Source: Eggerthella sp.
Lineage (GTDB): Bacteria > Actinomycetota > Coriobacteriia > Coriobacteriales > Eggerthellaceae
Length of the DNA stretch: 64,000 nt
NCBI GenBank assembly: GCA_030540085.1
Contig: JAUNWY010000005.1
Location: 52,911-116,910 of the forward strand
Direction of reading: 5' to 3'
Below the pieces are notes generated by a model. That model saw nothing but the letters and a program-made list of their open reading frames with translations. It searched no databases and was not told where the DNA came from. Below are positions 7,579-16,857 of this stretch, in pieces. Made by a program: the position numbers and the translations under genes. Position 1 is the first letter of the stretch; each line of letters starts with the position of its first letter.

Positions 7579-8732
7579 TCTTCTTGATCTATTTCGATAA
7601 CGCCGCTACTACGCTTATGAAGCCGTCTGGGGTTGCCGCTGCTGTAGTGCGCGGTATCTCGTCTTTCGGCGGCGTGGGGCGCGGGGTACATCCAGCATCC
7701 CTTGAAGCGGGCAGGGCCGTGTTTGAGACTCGTCGCAGTGTGGCGCGTTTGCTTGGTGCGCCATCGCCCTCATGCGTCTCGTTTGCTCTCAATGCCACTA
7801 TGGCATTGAACATTGCCCTTCAGGGCATGGCGGTTCCTGGCTGCACGATCGTTACCACAGCGGCTTCGCACAATTCCGTGCTGCGCCCCTTGAACCGTCT
7901 TCGCGATGAATCGGGGTGTACGGTAAAAGTTGCCTCGATTAAGCCCGATGGTAGCCTTGATTTCGACGAATACGAGCGCCTGCTTTCGGAAGGTGACGTT
8001 CGCTATGTTGCTGCAACCCATGCATCGAACCTTACGGGCGATGTGTATAACGTTGCTCGTATGGCTCAGATTGCCCATAAGTATGGTGCCCTGTTCATTC
8101 TTGATGCCGCTCAAACCGCCGGTGCTCTTCCTTTGTCCCAAGAAGAACTCGGCGCCGATGTGGTGTGCTTTACGGGGCACAAGAGCTTGTTTGGCCCGCA
8201 GGGCACGGGAGGCCTTTGCGTTATGCCCGACCTCGACATAGCCCCTCTGGTGGAAGGCGGGTCGGGGACCCATACGTTCGATGAGCGTCATCCGCGGTTC
8301 ATGCCGGAAGCGCTTGAAGCGGGTACGGTAAATGCCCATGGATTGGCTGGCTTGGCAGCTGGCGTGCGTTATATTGAAGAAATGGGTGTCGACGCAATCC
8401 ATGAGAAGGTATCTCGTCTAACGTCCCAGTTCGAGGAGGGCGTTTGTGGTATCGCGGGCGTTTCCGTCTTGGGCGGTCATGGGGGCATTGATCGAAGCGG
8501 GGTTGTTGCCATCGATGTCGAGGGTGTCGACTCTTCGCTGCTGGGAGATGCTCTAGCGCGTGATTGGGGCATTTGTACCCGTGCTGGTGCTCACTGTGCG
8601 CCTTTGATGCACAGGGCGCTGGGTACCGAACAGCGCGGGGCGGTGCGATTCAGTTTCTCTTGCTTCAATACCGAAGAAGAGATAGCCAAGGGCATCGAAG
8701 CGCTCAAAGAAAGCGTGAACGCACTCAGGTAA
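7575..8732 (+). CDS. Class V aminotransferase: selenocysteine lyase/cysteine desulfurase
   Basis: A 385-residue PLP enzyme of the CsdB/SufS/NifS group, which strips Se from selenocysteine or S from cysteine. It begins with IYFDNAATTLMKPSGV, has the PLP-binding segment VVCFTGHKSLFGPQGTGG with the Schiff-base Lys near residue 201, and the active-site loop ICTRAGAHCAPLMH with Cys near residue 341. GTG 7575 overlaps the previous stop; TTG 7584 has a better-placed ribosome site (AAGGGG, 8 bases upstream) and may be the true start. In this operon it most likely releases selenide for SelD or loads the YedF/DUF3343 carriers. Substrate preference is not visible in sequence. Confidence 0.88.
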   Translation: MIFLIYFDNAATTLMKPSGVAAAVVRGISSFGGVGRGVHPASLEAGRAVFETRRSVARLLGAPSPSCVSFALNATMALNIALQGMAVPGCTIVTTAASHNSVLRPLNRLRDESGCTVKVASIKPDGSLDFDEYERLLSEGDVRYVAATHASNLTGDVYNVARMAQIAHKYGALFILDAAQTAGALPLSQEELGADVVCFTGHKSLFGPQGTGGLCVMPDLDIAPLVEGGSGTHTFDERHPRFMPEALEAGTVNAHGLAGLAAGVRYIEEMGVDAIHEKVSRLTSQFEEGVCGIAGVSVLGGHGGIDRSGVVAIDVEGVDSSLLGDALARDWGICTRAGAHCAPLMHRALGTEQRGAVRFSFSCFNTEEEIAKGIEALKESVNALR

Positions 8733-8777
8733 TCAATGGTGCTGCGTCTGTGGCGCCTTGCAGGAAAGGAAACGTAT

Positions 8778-9374
8778 ATGAAGGAAATCGACGCACGCGG
8801 GCTGCAGTGCCCCAAGCCTCTGATGATGGCGAAGAAGGAACTTGATGGTGGCTGTGATTCGTTGTTGGTGAAGGTTAGCAACGAAGCTGCTGTCTCGAAT
8901 CTTCAGCATTTGGCGGCTCGTATGGCACGTCCGGTTTCGGTTGAGCAGGAAGATGATTTCTGGAATGTTCGGATTGGCGGTATTGACGGGGGAGAGGCTG
9001 ACACTCAAGTCGCTTCTTGCGAATGCGCTGAGTTGGAGCCCTATGCCGTATTTGTCGGTAAGGATTTTGTGGGTGATGGCGACGAAACATTGGGTAAGAG
9101 CTTGATGAAAATGGCGCTGTACACCCTTTCGGAATCGGGCAATCCTCCCGCGCATTTGCTGTTCATGAACAGCGGCGTAAAGTTGGTTGCCGGCGGTGAG
9201 CAGGCAGTTGTCGACAGTGTTAGTTCTCTCATTGCTCAAGGCACAGAAGTCCTGGTATGCGGAACCTGTCTCGATTTCTACGGGCTGAAAGAGCAGCTTG
9301 CTGTAGGTGAGGTTTCCAACATGTATGACATTTTGGGACGCATGCAGGAAGCTTCAAAAACCATCACCTTGTAA
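8778..9374 (+). CDS. yedF: YedF, sulfurtransferase-like selenium metabolism protein
   Basis: A 198-residue two-domain protein. Residues 1-70 are TusA-like with the CPxP motif GLQCPKPLMMAKKEL (Cys near residue 10). Residues 90-198 form a DsrE-like domain with ALYTLSESGNPPAHLLFMN and the Cys-containing VLVCGTCLDFYGL. This fusion is the hallmark of the selenium-metabolism YedF family. The ATG at 8778 follows AGGAAAGGAAACGT. It differs from the single-domain TusA-like protein at 3025, so the cluster holds two carriers. It is followed after two bases by the third DUF3343 gene. Confidence 0.92.
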   Translation: MKEIDARGLQCPKPLMMAKKELDGGCDSLLVKVSNEAAVSNLQHLAARMARPVSVEQEDDFWNVRIGGIDGGEADTQVASCECAELEPYAVFVGKDFVGDGDETLGKSLMKMALYTLSESGNPPAHLLFMNSGVKLVAGGEQAVVDSVSSLIAQGTEVLVCGTCLDFYGLKEQLAVGEVSNMYDILGRMQEASKTITL

Positions 9375-9376
9375 TC

Positions 9377-9652
9377 ATGGCGGAATATCTGGTCGCCTTT
9401 GGTTCGACCCACGCGGCACTCTCGTTCGAGGCCGCGTTTGGGCCTGAAGGCTCATTGGTCCCTGTGCCGCCCAAGGTGCGTGCAGGCTGCGGAATGGGAC
9501 TCTTGTTTCGCTGCCCCGATGACGGCAAGGCGGTAAAGCGGGCGCGCAACGTAGCTTGTGAGCTGGGTGTTGAAGATCAGATCGATGGCTTGTTCGCGAA
9601 GGAGTCGGGATCCTATCGTTCCGTTCCTTTGGTAGAAGAAGGGCCTTGTTGA
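9377..9652 (+). CDS. DUF3343 protein, putative Se/S carrier (copy 3)
   Basis: A 91-residue DUF3343 paralogue, last gene of the selenium operon. The pattern is conserved: strand EYLVAFGSTHAALSF, then VPVPPKVRAGCGMGLLFRCP with the AGCG cysteine and a second Cys nearby, and a terminal Cys (EEGPC). The C-terminal Cys also occurs in copy 1 (DKFC) but not in copy 2. A redox or relay role for the terminal Cys is speculation. A strong terminator lies about 115 bases downstream. Confidence 0.75.
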   Translation: MAEYLVAFGSTHAALSFEAAFGPEGSLVPVPPKVRAGCGMGLLFRCPDDGKAVKRARNVACELGVEDQIDGLFAKESGSYRSVPLVEEGPC

Positions 9653-9768
9653 TGGGTCGAGCCTCGATTGCCTAATGGGCGGTAGGACTTCTGTATGGGT
9701 TGATCCAAAGCAACCGATCTATATCGTGGTTCTTGATCCACATTTCGTATTTTGCATCCGTATAGTAG

Positions 9769-9805
9769 GGCAGGCCGGAAGAGTGCTCTTCCGGCCTGCC
9801 TTTTT
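9769..9805 (+). terminator. Strong terminator of the selenium operon
   Basis: A perfect 15-base stem, GGCAGGCCGGAAGAG at 9769-9783 with its complement at 9786-9800, has a two-base loop and five T after it. The stem alone, without a strong T run on the other strand, could also affect leftward transcription. Confidence 0.95.
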
Positions 9806-10297
9806 ACTGTTCCCGCAACGCCATTCGTTCGTTGGCCTTTTTGTCAACTTCGGTTCCGTGGGGAATAGCTTTGTAACACGAGCGGTAGTGGCATGGGCTT
9901 CGTTAGTGGTTGCGATGTCTTGCTGCGGCGGCGCTCTGTTCCGTTGGAAGGCGAGCAGTTGCGCTCGCGCTGGGTTTGCTGCGCAACGTGTTTCCTATTC
10001 ATAGGGGACTCCTTGGTCGTAGGTGGTATTAATGCAACCACCGTGCACTTGATTGACCAACCTGCCAAGGTGCGTACATGTGCATCCCTCTTATGAACTG
10101 CGGTTCTGTGCCTTAATGGCATTGTTTGTCTGTTGGCAGCAAAGATCAAAGGTGGGAACAATTCGCATGTTGTCGTGCGATCAAAAGGGTCCTGAATATA
10201 GAATGACCTGGAACGATTTTCCATTCCAGGTCCAAAATGAGGTTTGCTATTCGTCGAAGTTCGCTCCCTTGTAAGGGGCTAACAAGCGTGGGCGGTA
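9806..10297 (-). other. Gap with a possible broken small minus-strand gene
   Basis: This stretch lies between the operon terminator and selD. A minus-strand reading frame from 10002 (MNRKHVAQQTQRERNCS...) has a good ribosome site, AAGGAG, but drifts into low-complexity sequence and ends at 9844. A neighbouring frame ends with YKAIPHGTEVDKKANERMAL and REQ at 9804, which looks protein-like but lacks its own start. Together they suggest a small frameshifted gene or a remnant. A hairpin GACCTGGAA/TTCCAGGTC at 10205-10232 lies 66 bases after the selD stop and may end selD transcription. Confidence 0.3.
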
Positions 10298-11374
10298 TCA
10301 GCTGTCGATGAAAGTAAGATGGCCCGTGTTTCCTTCTGTTATGTATCCGATTCGTGCAGGCTTGCGACCGGAAAGCTCTTCGAACGTTTGCTCGAAGAGT
10401 GCTGAATTCTCAGCAGGGATGGCTGCCAGCATACCGCCTGAAGTTTGTGGGTCGCAGATGACCCCTAGGCGATTATCGAATTCTTCTTCCTCAATATTCC
10501 CTTGGTCGATGTAGCCCTCAAGATCATCCATGATGGAGAAGGTGCGGCCGGGACGGCAGTAATCGCAGGAAAGCTGCCAAACTTGTTCGAATAGGGGGAG
10601 CGACGCGAAATCGATAACGGCGCTGCAATTGCTCGATTCGAGCATTTCATGCAAGTGGCCGGCCAATCCGAAGCCCGTTACATCGGTGGCGGCATGTACG
10701 CCTGCGGCTCGCATGGCCGCACCGCCTGCCGCATTCAATTCCATCATCGAATCGATTACGGGCCTCATTTCCGCTTCGGTGATCTGGTCGATCTTTACCG
10801 CAGCGCTCATAATGCCGGTGCCCAAGGGCTTGGTGAGATACAGTACGTCACCAGGGCATGCGCCTTCGTTACGCACGATAGCATCGGGGGTAACCGTTCC
10901 GAACACCGAGAGACCATACTTTGGTTCCGTGTCGTCGATGGTGTGACCGCCGGAAACGAAGGCTCCTGCTTCAGCTACAGCATCCGCTCCGCCTTGGAGG
11001 ATAGCCGCTGCGACATCGGTCCCGAGTGAGCAATCGAGCGCCAGTAAGTTCAGCGCAACATGAGGTTGAGCGCCCATGGCGAATACATCCGAGAGGGCAT
11101 TGGCTGCCGCCACACGTCCGAATTCGTAAGGATCGTCTACCACGGGAGTGAAGAAGTCGACAGTGAGCACAGCAGCTAAATTGTCGTTGAGCTGCCAAAC
11201 AGCGCAATCGTCGCTTGTTTCGTATCCAAGCAATAGGTTGCTAGCTACGGGTGGTGCACCTGCAGGATGAAGGGAAGAAAGTATTTCCTTGAGATCGCCC
11301 GGACCCCACTTTGCAGCTCAACCGCCTTTCGAGGTAAGTTGCGTAAGGCGTATGCGCTCTTCTTTCTCGCTCAT
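10298..11374 (-). CDS. selD: Selenophosphate synthetase, itself a selenoprotein (UGA at codon 19)
   Basis: SelD makes selenophosphate from selenide and ATP. Without readthrough the frame would begin near 11233 and lack the catalytic N-terminus. Starting at the ATG complementary to 11372-11374, the sequence runs MSEKEERIRLTQLTSKGG, then TGA (11318-11320), then AAKWGPGDLKEILSSL. This matches the family signature in which the TGA position is the catalytic Cys or Sec, followed by the glycine-rich loop Lys. Total length is 358 residues with Sec19, normal for SelD. The region GYETSDDCAVWQLND is the next conserved segment. GGAGAAAAC precedes the start. It is divergent from the formate dehydrogenase operon. 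Confidence 0.93.
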
Positions 11375-11632
11375 GTTTTCTCCTTACAACGGTATTTCAG
11401 TATATCAGTTCAAGCGATTCAGGCTTATTCTTCTACGCCTCAAACATTGGCTTTTACCTGGTATTTTGAGTTATTTCTAGTTGAGAATCATTTAAAAAAA
11501 ACGACCGTTTATCGATATTTTGCAGAATGGCGTCTTTTTTCGAGATGGTCGATCCCAAGGGCTCCGATACGATACGCCTGTAGAGCTCTGCCCATAATGG
11601 CAGGGAAGGATAGCAATCGAAAGGAGTGGGAA
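11375..11632. promoter_or_regulatory. Divergent selD/fdnG promoter region
   Basis: These 258 bases lie between two divergent UGA-containing genes. A T/A-rich core around 11460-11530 is the likely promoter zone. I could not assign -35 and -10 boxes with confidence and see no tRNA here. Confidence 0.4.
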
Positions 11633-14600
11633 ATGGAGCTGTCGCGCAGAAGCTTCTTCAAGGCTGCCGGTGCCGCATTCGCAACCAGCATGGCCTTCGA
11701 GTTTATGCAGCCCTCACCGGCTTTGGCAGTGGAATCCTCCTCCGAGTGGAAGCTCGTCAACACCGAAGAGTACACGAACATCTGCTGCTATTGCGCAGGT
11801 GGTTGTGGCTCGCTTTGCTCGGTACGTGATGGTGAGCTTATCAACTTGGAAGGCGATCCCGATCATCCCATCAATCAGGGTGGTTTGTGCCCCAAGGGTG
11901 CAACGATGTTCCAGTTGCGTAACGTCGTAAACCCCGAAACCCATGAAATCGAAAAGAGCAAGGTTCGTCAGACCAAGCCATTGGTTCGCCGTCCCTTCTC
12001 AAAGAAGTGGGAGCCCATCACGTGGGAGCAGGCAATTCAGGAAATTGCCCGCAAAACCAAGGAAACCCGTGATGCCGGTTTCGTTGAAACCGAAGAAGTT
12101 AAGGGCAAGACCCTTACCGTGAACCGCTGCGAAAGCATTGCCAGCTTGGGTGGTTCTCAGCAGAACTCCGAAGAAGAATACCTCATCCTCAAGATGATGA
12201 GAGCGCTTGGTATCGTGGCAATCGATAACCAAGCCCGTGTTTGACACGGCCCCACCGTCGCCGGTCTGGCGGCATCATTCGGTCGCGGCTCAATGACTAC
12301 TCATTGGTGCGACATGCAAAACACCGATGTCATCATGAACATCGGCTCCAACTCTGTTGAAAACCACCCCGTTAGCGCCAAGTGGCTGCATAAGGCTCAC
12401 GACAAGGGCGCCAAGTGGATGGTTGTCGACCCCCGCTATACCCGTACTGCAGAGCAGGCAGACATCTATTGCCCCATCCGCAGCGGCACGGATATCGCGT
12501 TCTATGGTGGTCTGTACAAGTACATCATCGACAACTTGATCGAGCCTGGCTTGGCAGAATACACCCGCACGGGCAAGAACCCCGATAACTACAACTTCGA
12601 ATACCTGATCAACTACACCAACGCTTCCTACATTCTCATGGAGGAATTCGACTTTGATCCCGAAACGGGTCTGTTCAGCGGTTGGGATGCTGAAAAGGAA
12701 ACCTACGACGCTCATTCTTGGCATTATGAAACCGATCATGAAGAGCCTTGGGACACCTCTGAATCCGGCACCTATGCCTGGTCGGTGAAGCCGGGCGTTC
12801 CTGCTTTCGACAAGCCGGTCCTTACTGTTCCCAAGAAGGATGCAACCCTGCAGCATGAGCGCTGCGTATACCAGAAGTTCAAGGAACATTACTCCCGCTA
12901 CGACATGGATACCGTTTGCCGTGTTTGCGGCATGGACAAGGAAGACCTCGAGTTGGTGTACTCCACTTGGGCTACCTCTTGTGCTCCTGGCAAGGCGGGC
13001 ACCATTCTGTATGCACTGGGCCAGACCCAGCATACGTATGGCGCTCAGAATACTCGTTCTATGTCGGTTCTCCAGCTGCTCTCTGGCAATATTGGTGTTC
13101 CTGGCGGCGGCGTTTGCGCATTGCGCGGCGAGCCCAACGTTCAGGGTGCAACCGACATGGGCATGCTGGTAAACGAGCAGCCTGCATACTTGAAGTGGTC
13201 GAACACTACCGACCGCGACACCTTGGCTCACTGGCTTTCCAGCCAGACCTATTCCGATGGCTATTACACGAATAAGCCTAAATTCATGATCAGCCAGCTC
13301 AAGGAATGGTACGGCGAAAACGCTACCGTCGAAAACGATTACGGTTACGACTGGTGGCCAAAGGTTCCCAGCCATGATGGTTCCGACTGGTCCGAGATGT
13401 CCTCCTTCGAGAAGATGAAGGAAGGCACCATGAAGGGCTACTACGCATGGGGCATGAACCCCTGCCACAGTGCGCCCAACTCTGGTAATGTTCGTCGCTC
13501 GATGGCCAACTGCGACTGGGTTGTAGTTGTAGACCAGGTCATCACTGAAACCGCTTCCTTCTGGGATGCGCCCGACATGAACGCCGAGGAAATCGGCACT
13601 ACGTGCTACTTCCTGCCTTGCGCTCTTATTTACGAAAAGCCAGGCACCATTTTGAATTCTGGCCGCTGGATCCAGTGGCGCCAGCAGGCAGTTGAGCCTT
13701 GGGATGAGGCAAAGCCCGACTACGAGATCTGCGATCTTCTGTGGAAGGAAATCTGCCGTCTGTACAAGGAAGAGGGCGGTGCTAACCCCGATCCAATTCT
13801 GAAGATGAAGTGGGATTACTACGTCGATGGCAAGATCGATCCTCGTCCTGTTGCTTGGGCGCTGAATGGCTACAAGCTGGAGGGTTCCGATTGGTCTCAG
13901 GGCTTCGAGTCAAACGCAGACGGCGCAACGCTCGCAAAGGGCAGCATCAACCTGCTCCCTGGTTACGCGAAGCTGGAAGCCGATGGCTCTACTGCATGCG
14001 GCATGTGGATCTACTCCGGCTTCTATGCCAACAACGATGCTCCGCTTTCCGCTGAAAGCCAGCCCGTGTACAAGCGCAACAACGTGGATACTTCGGGCTT
14101 GGGTCTGTACTCCGACTGGGCCTACGCTTGGCCGAACAACCGCCGCGTCATCTACAACCGCGCTTCTGCCGACCTTCAGGGTCAGCCTTGGGCGGAAGAC
14201 AAGGCATTGGTCAAGTGGGACTTGAACGAAAAGAAGTGGGTAACTGGCTATAAGGCCGGCATGGATATCCCCGACTTTGCGGCCACCAAGGCTTTGCCTG
14301 ATGGCACCACCCAGCAGATCGAGCCCAATAACAAAGCGTTCTTCATGTTGTGGGAGCAGAATGGTCGACTGGAAAGCTACGGCATGGTTGATGGCCCGCT
14401 GCCCGAGCACTACGAGCCCTTCGAAACCCCGCTTTCCGAGAACTTGCTCAACGGCCGTTTGAACAGCCCCTGCTATCTGGGTCGTCCCGATGACGAGGGC
14501 AAGAAGGGCCTTGGAACCAAGTACTCCGACGAGTCCACTCGCCGCGCGACGGCTGACGAGTTCCCCTATGTTGCCACTACGTACTCTGTAACGGAGCATT

Positions 14601-14965
14601 GGCAGACGGGCGCCCAGACGCGTGCTTGCCCAGCACTTGTTGAGGCCATGCCTGGCGATATGATCGAGCTTTCGCCTGCTTTGGCGAAGGAGAAGGGTAT
14701 CCAGACCGGCGACAAGATCCGCGTTTGGAACCGTCGTGCCTCTGTTGTAGTCACGGCAGTAGTTACGCCCCGTATTCGTCCGCTTACCGTTAACGGCAAG
14801 ACCCAGCATTTGGTTGGCATGACCCATCACTACAGCTGGAGCAAGCTCTTCGGCCTTACCACGCATGGCGCGGTAAACGATCTGACGCCGAACGTCGGCG
14901 ACCCGAACAGCCAGACGCCTGAATACAAAGCGTTCCTGGTCAACATCGAGAAGACTACGGTTTAG
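11633..14965 (+). CDS. fdnG: Selenocysteine formate dehydrogenase, alpha subunit (Tat-exported)
   Basis: A 1110-residue molybdopterin oxidoreductase interrupted by an in-frame TGA at 12242-12244, which encodes Sec204. The flanking sequence NQARV-Sec-HGPTVAGLAASFGRG matches the Sec active site of FdnG-type formate dehydrogenases. The two halves are in the same frame, and a SECIS hairpin follows. The N-terminus MELSRRSFFKAAGAAF is a twin-arginine signal, so the enzyme works outside the membrane. A [4Fe-4S] motif CCYCAGGCGSLC starts near residue 47. It oxidises formate to CO2 and passes electrons to the FeS and cytochrome b subunits encoded next. It is about 100 residues longer than E. coli FdnG. 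Confidence 0.96.
12242..12273 (+). promoter_or_regulatory. Bacterial SECIS element for Sec204
   Basis: Eighteen bases after the UGA comes the apical loop GGTCT at 12263-12267. It closes on a six-base stem, GTCGCC at 12257-12262 with GGCGGC at 12268-12273. Loop sequence and spacing equal those of the E. coli fdhF SECIS. It would recruit SelB with Sec-tRNA. Confidence 0.9.
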
Positions 14966-14981
14966 GAGGAGGTGACCCTAG

Positions 14982-15938
14982 ATGACTGAAATGGCTATTT
15001 TGTTCGATTCGTCTCGCTGCACTGGCTGCAGGGGTTGCCAGGTTGCTTGCAAGTGCTGGAACGACTTGCCTAGTGAACCTACCGCGGAAAATCCTTACGA
15101 TTCCGTGAACTGGGACGGCAAGTTCACTCATCCTGCCGACCTGAACTCCTGCACCCGTCTGATTATGACGTTCGAAGACTTCGAGGATGAGAGATCCCAG
15201 AAGCGCGTTGGCTGGGCCTTTGGCCGCCGCGCTTGTCAGCATTGCACCAACGCGGGCTGCGTAAACATGTGTCCTGCAGGCGCTCTGTATAAGGACGAGG
15301 AGACCGGTATGGTCACCTACGACCAGGACAAGTGCATTGGCTGCCAGAACTGCTCGGCTGCTTGCCCATATGACGTTCCTCGCTATGAGGATCGTGGCGG
15401 CAAGACCGTTATCAACAAATGCTCGGGCTGCGTTGATCGTATCGCCCAGGGCATGATGCCGGCATGTGTTACCACTTGCCAGCCTGGCGCCCTGCAGTTC
15501 GGCACGCGCGAGGAAATGATTGCGCTTGCAAACGAGCGCTTGCAGCTGCTGCGTGACCGTGGATATGAGGATGCTTGCATCTACGGCGAAAACGAGATGG
15601 ACGGCTTGCATGTAATTCAGGTCCTGAAGCACGGCATGAAGCCTCATGGCGCAGTCGAGAATCCCCAGATTCCTCCTGCAGCCTTCCTTTCGGGCATCAT
15701 GAAGCCTGTTACCGCTGTTGGCGCTGGTGCTACGGTTCTTGGCCTTGCTGCGATGTTTGGTCTTGCTGCTGGCTACAAGCGCGATACGTTGGTTTACAAC
15801 GACGGCAACGGCGATACCATCAGCCTGGAAACGGGCGAGGTAACCAAGCAGGGCAATGGTCCTGACGAACGTACCGTGATGGAGGCTATTACCGAGAACC
15901 TTCCCATTGGCAAGAAAGGGGGCGATGACCATGAGTAA
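14982..15938 (+). CDS. fdnH: Formate dehydrogenase, iron-sulfur beta subunit
   Basis: A 318-residue four-cluster ferredoxin subunit that wires the alpha subunit to the membrane. Cysteine clusters occur as SRCTGCRGCQVACK (residues 11-24), RACQHCTNAGCVNMCPAGAL, DKCIGCQNCSAACPYDVP and NKCSGCVDRIAQGMMPACV. Near residue 235-265 a hydrophobic segment (TAVGAGATVLGLAAMFGLAA) would anchor the C-terminus in the membrane, as in FdnH. A perfect ribosome site, AGGAGGTGA, lies just after the alpha stop. It overlaps the cytochrome b gene by 8 bases. Confidence 0.95.
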   Translation: MTEMAILFDSSRCTGCRGCQVACKCWNDLPSEPTAENPYDSVNWDGKFTHPADLNSCTRLIMTFEDFEDERSQKRVGWAFGRRACQHCTNAGCVNMCPAGALYKDEETGMVTYDQDKCIGCQNCSAACPYDVPRYEDRGGKTVINKCSGCVDRIAQGMMPACVTTCQPGALQFGTREEMIALANERLQLLRDRGYEDACIYGENEMDGLHVIQVLKHGMKPHGAVENPQIPPAAFLSGIMKPVTAVGAGATVLGLAAMFGLAAGYKRDTLVYNDGNGDTISLETGEVTKQGNGPDERTVMEAITENLPIGKKGGDDHE

Positions 15939-16707
15939 GCATGCTGAGTTCAACATCACGCCTGAAGAGCAGGCTGAAAATGAAGCGTTCCTGCGCGGAC
16001 GCGAAGTTGCTGGCGAGCGCTATATCAAGCGTCACTCCAAGCAGGCTCGTTGGACGCATGGCATCACCGTTAGCTGCTGCATGTGGTTGATGTTCTCTGG
16101 CGCTTTCGTGTTTGTGCCTCCTCTGGCCGCCATGGTGGGTCCGGATGTGGTCTTCGCATTCCGTATGAGCCATCGTATCCTTGGCGTCGTGTTTGTATTG
16201 GTTCCCATCATCAGTGCCATCATGGCACCGGCTGGTGTGAAGCACATTATCCACAACAACATTTGCCATTGGACCGAAGACGACAAGAAATGGATGATCC
16301 TGTTCCTGCCGTACCTGTTCCTGGCCAAGTGGATTCACATGCCCGACCAGGACGAGCAGAAGTCTGGCCAGCGTGTGGCTGACGGTGCTCTGTGGATTTC
16401 CGGCATCATCATGGGTATTACGGGCGTTCTGCTCCTCCTGAACTCCACGATCTTGCCTATGGGCACGGGAGCTCATTCGTGGCTGTTGTTCTTCCACGAC
16501 CTGTTCTTCTGCATCATGCTCATCTTCGCCCTTGCGCATATCTTCTTAGGCGCAGGCATCTTCCAGCCGTATCGCGGCATGTGGAAGGTAATGTGGAAAG
16601 ACGGTCTGATCTCCGAATCCGACGCGTTGTACCACTGGGGCCACTGGGCACGTGATGTCCTTAAGACCGACAACGGCGTTATCCGCAAAAAGGACGACGA
16701 AAAATAG
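15931..16707 (+). CDS. fdnI: Formate dehydrogenase, cytochrome b556 gamma subunit
   Basis: A 258-residue membrane protein with four hydrophobic segments and histidines suited to bind haem b: WTHGITVSCCMWLMFSG, FRMSHRILGVVFVLVP, GAHSWLLFFHDLFFCIM and ALAHIFLGAGIF. It passes electrons from the beta subunit to the quinone pool. ATG 15931 is preferred, 8 bases after AAAGGGGG; ATG 15925 is only 2 bases away from it. The gene overlaps the end of the beta gene and is followed by a terminator, closing the three-gene operon. Confidence 0.93.
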   Translation: MSKHAEFNITPEEQAENEAFLRGREVAGERYIKRHSKQARWTHGITVSCCMWLMFSGAFVFVPPLAAMVGPDVVFAFRMSHRILGVVFVLVPIISAIMAPAGVKHIIHNNICHWTEDDKKWMILFLPYLFLAKWIHMPDQDEQKSGQRVADGALWISGIIMGITGVLLLLNSTILPMGTGAHSWLLFFHDLFFCIMLIFALAHIFLGAGIFQPYRGMWKVMWKDGLISESDALYHWGHWARDVLKTDNGVIRKKDDEK

Positions 16708-16726
16708 CGGTCGTACAAGGCCAATT

Positions 16727-16766
16727 AAAGATGCCGTTCCCCCTTTTGGTGGAGCGGCATCTTTCT
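16727..16766 (+). terminator. Terminator of the fdnGHI operon
   Basis: AAAGATGCCG at 16727-16736 pairs with CGGCATCTTT at 16755-16764. The loop includes a further TTCC/GGAG pairing. The T run is short, so termination may be partial. Confidence 0.75.
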
Positions 16767-16857
16767 GCCTTGCTGTACCATTCAGGAGCAATTTCTTGTT
16801 CCGTGTGCAGCGGAGATAGAGGCAAATATCTATCCGGAAGCAACAAGGGGATGTGGA

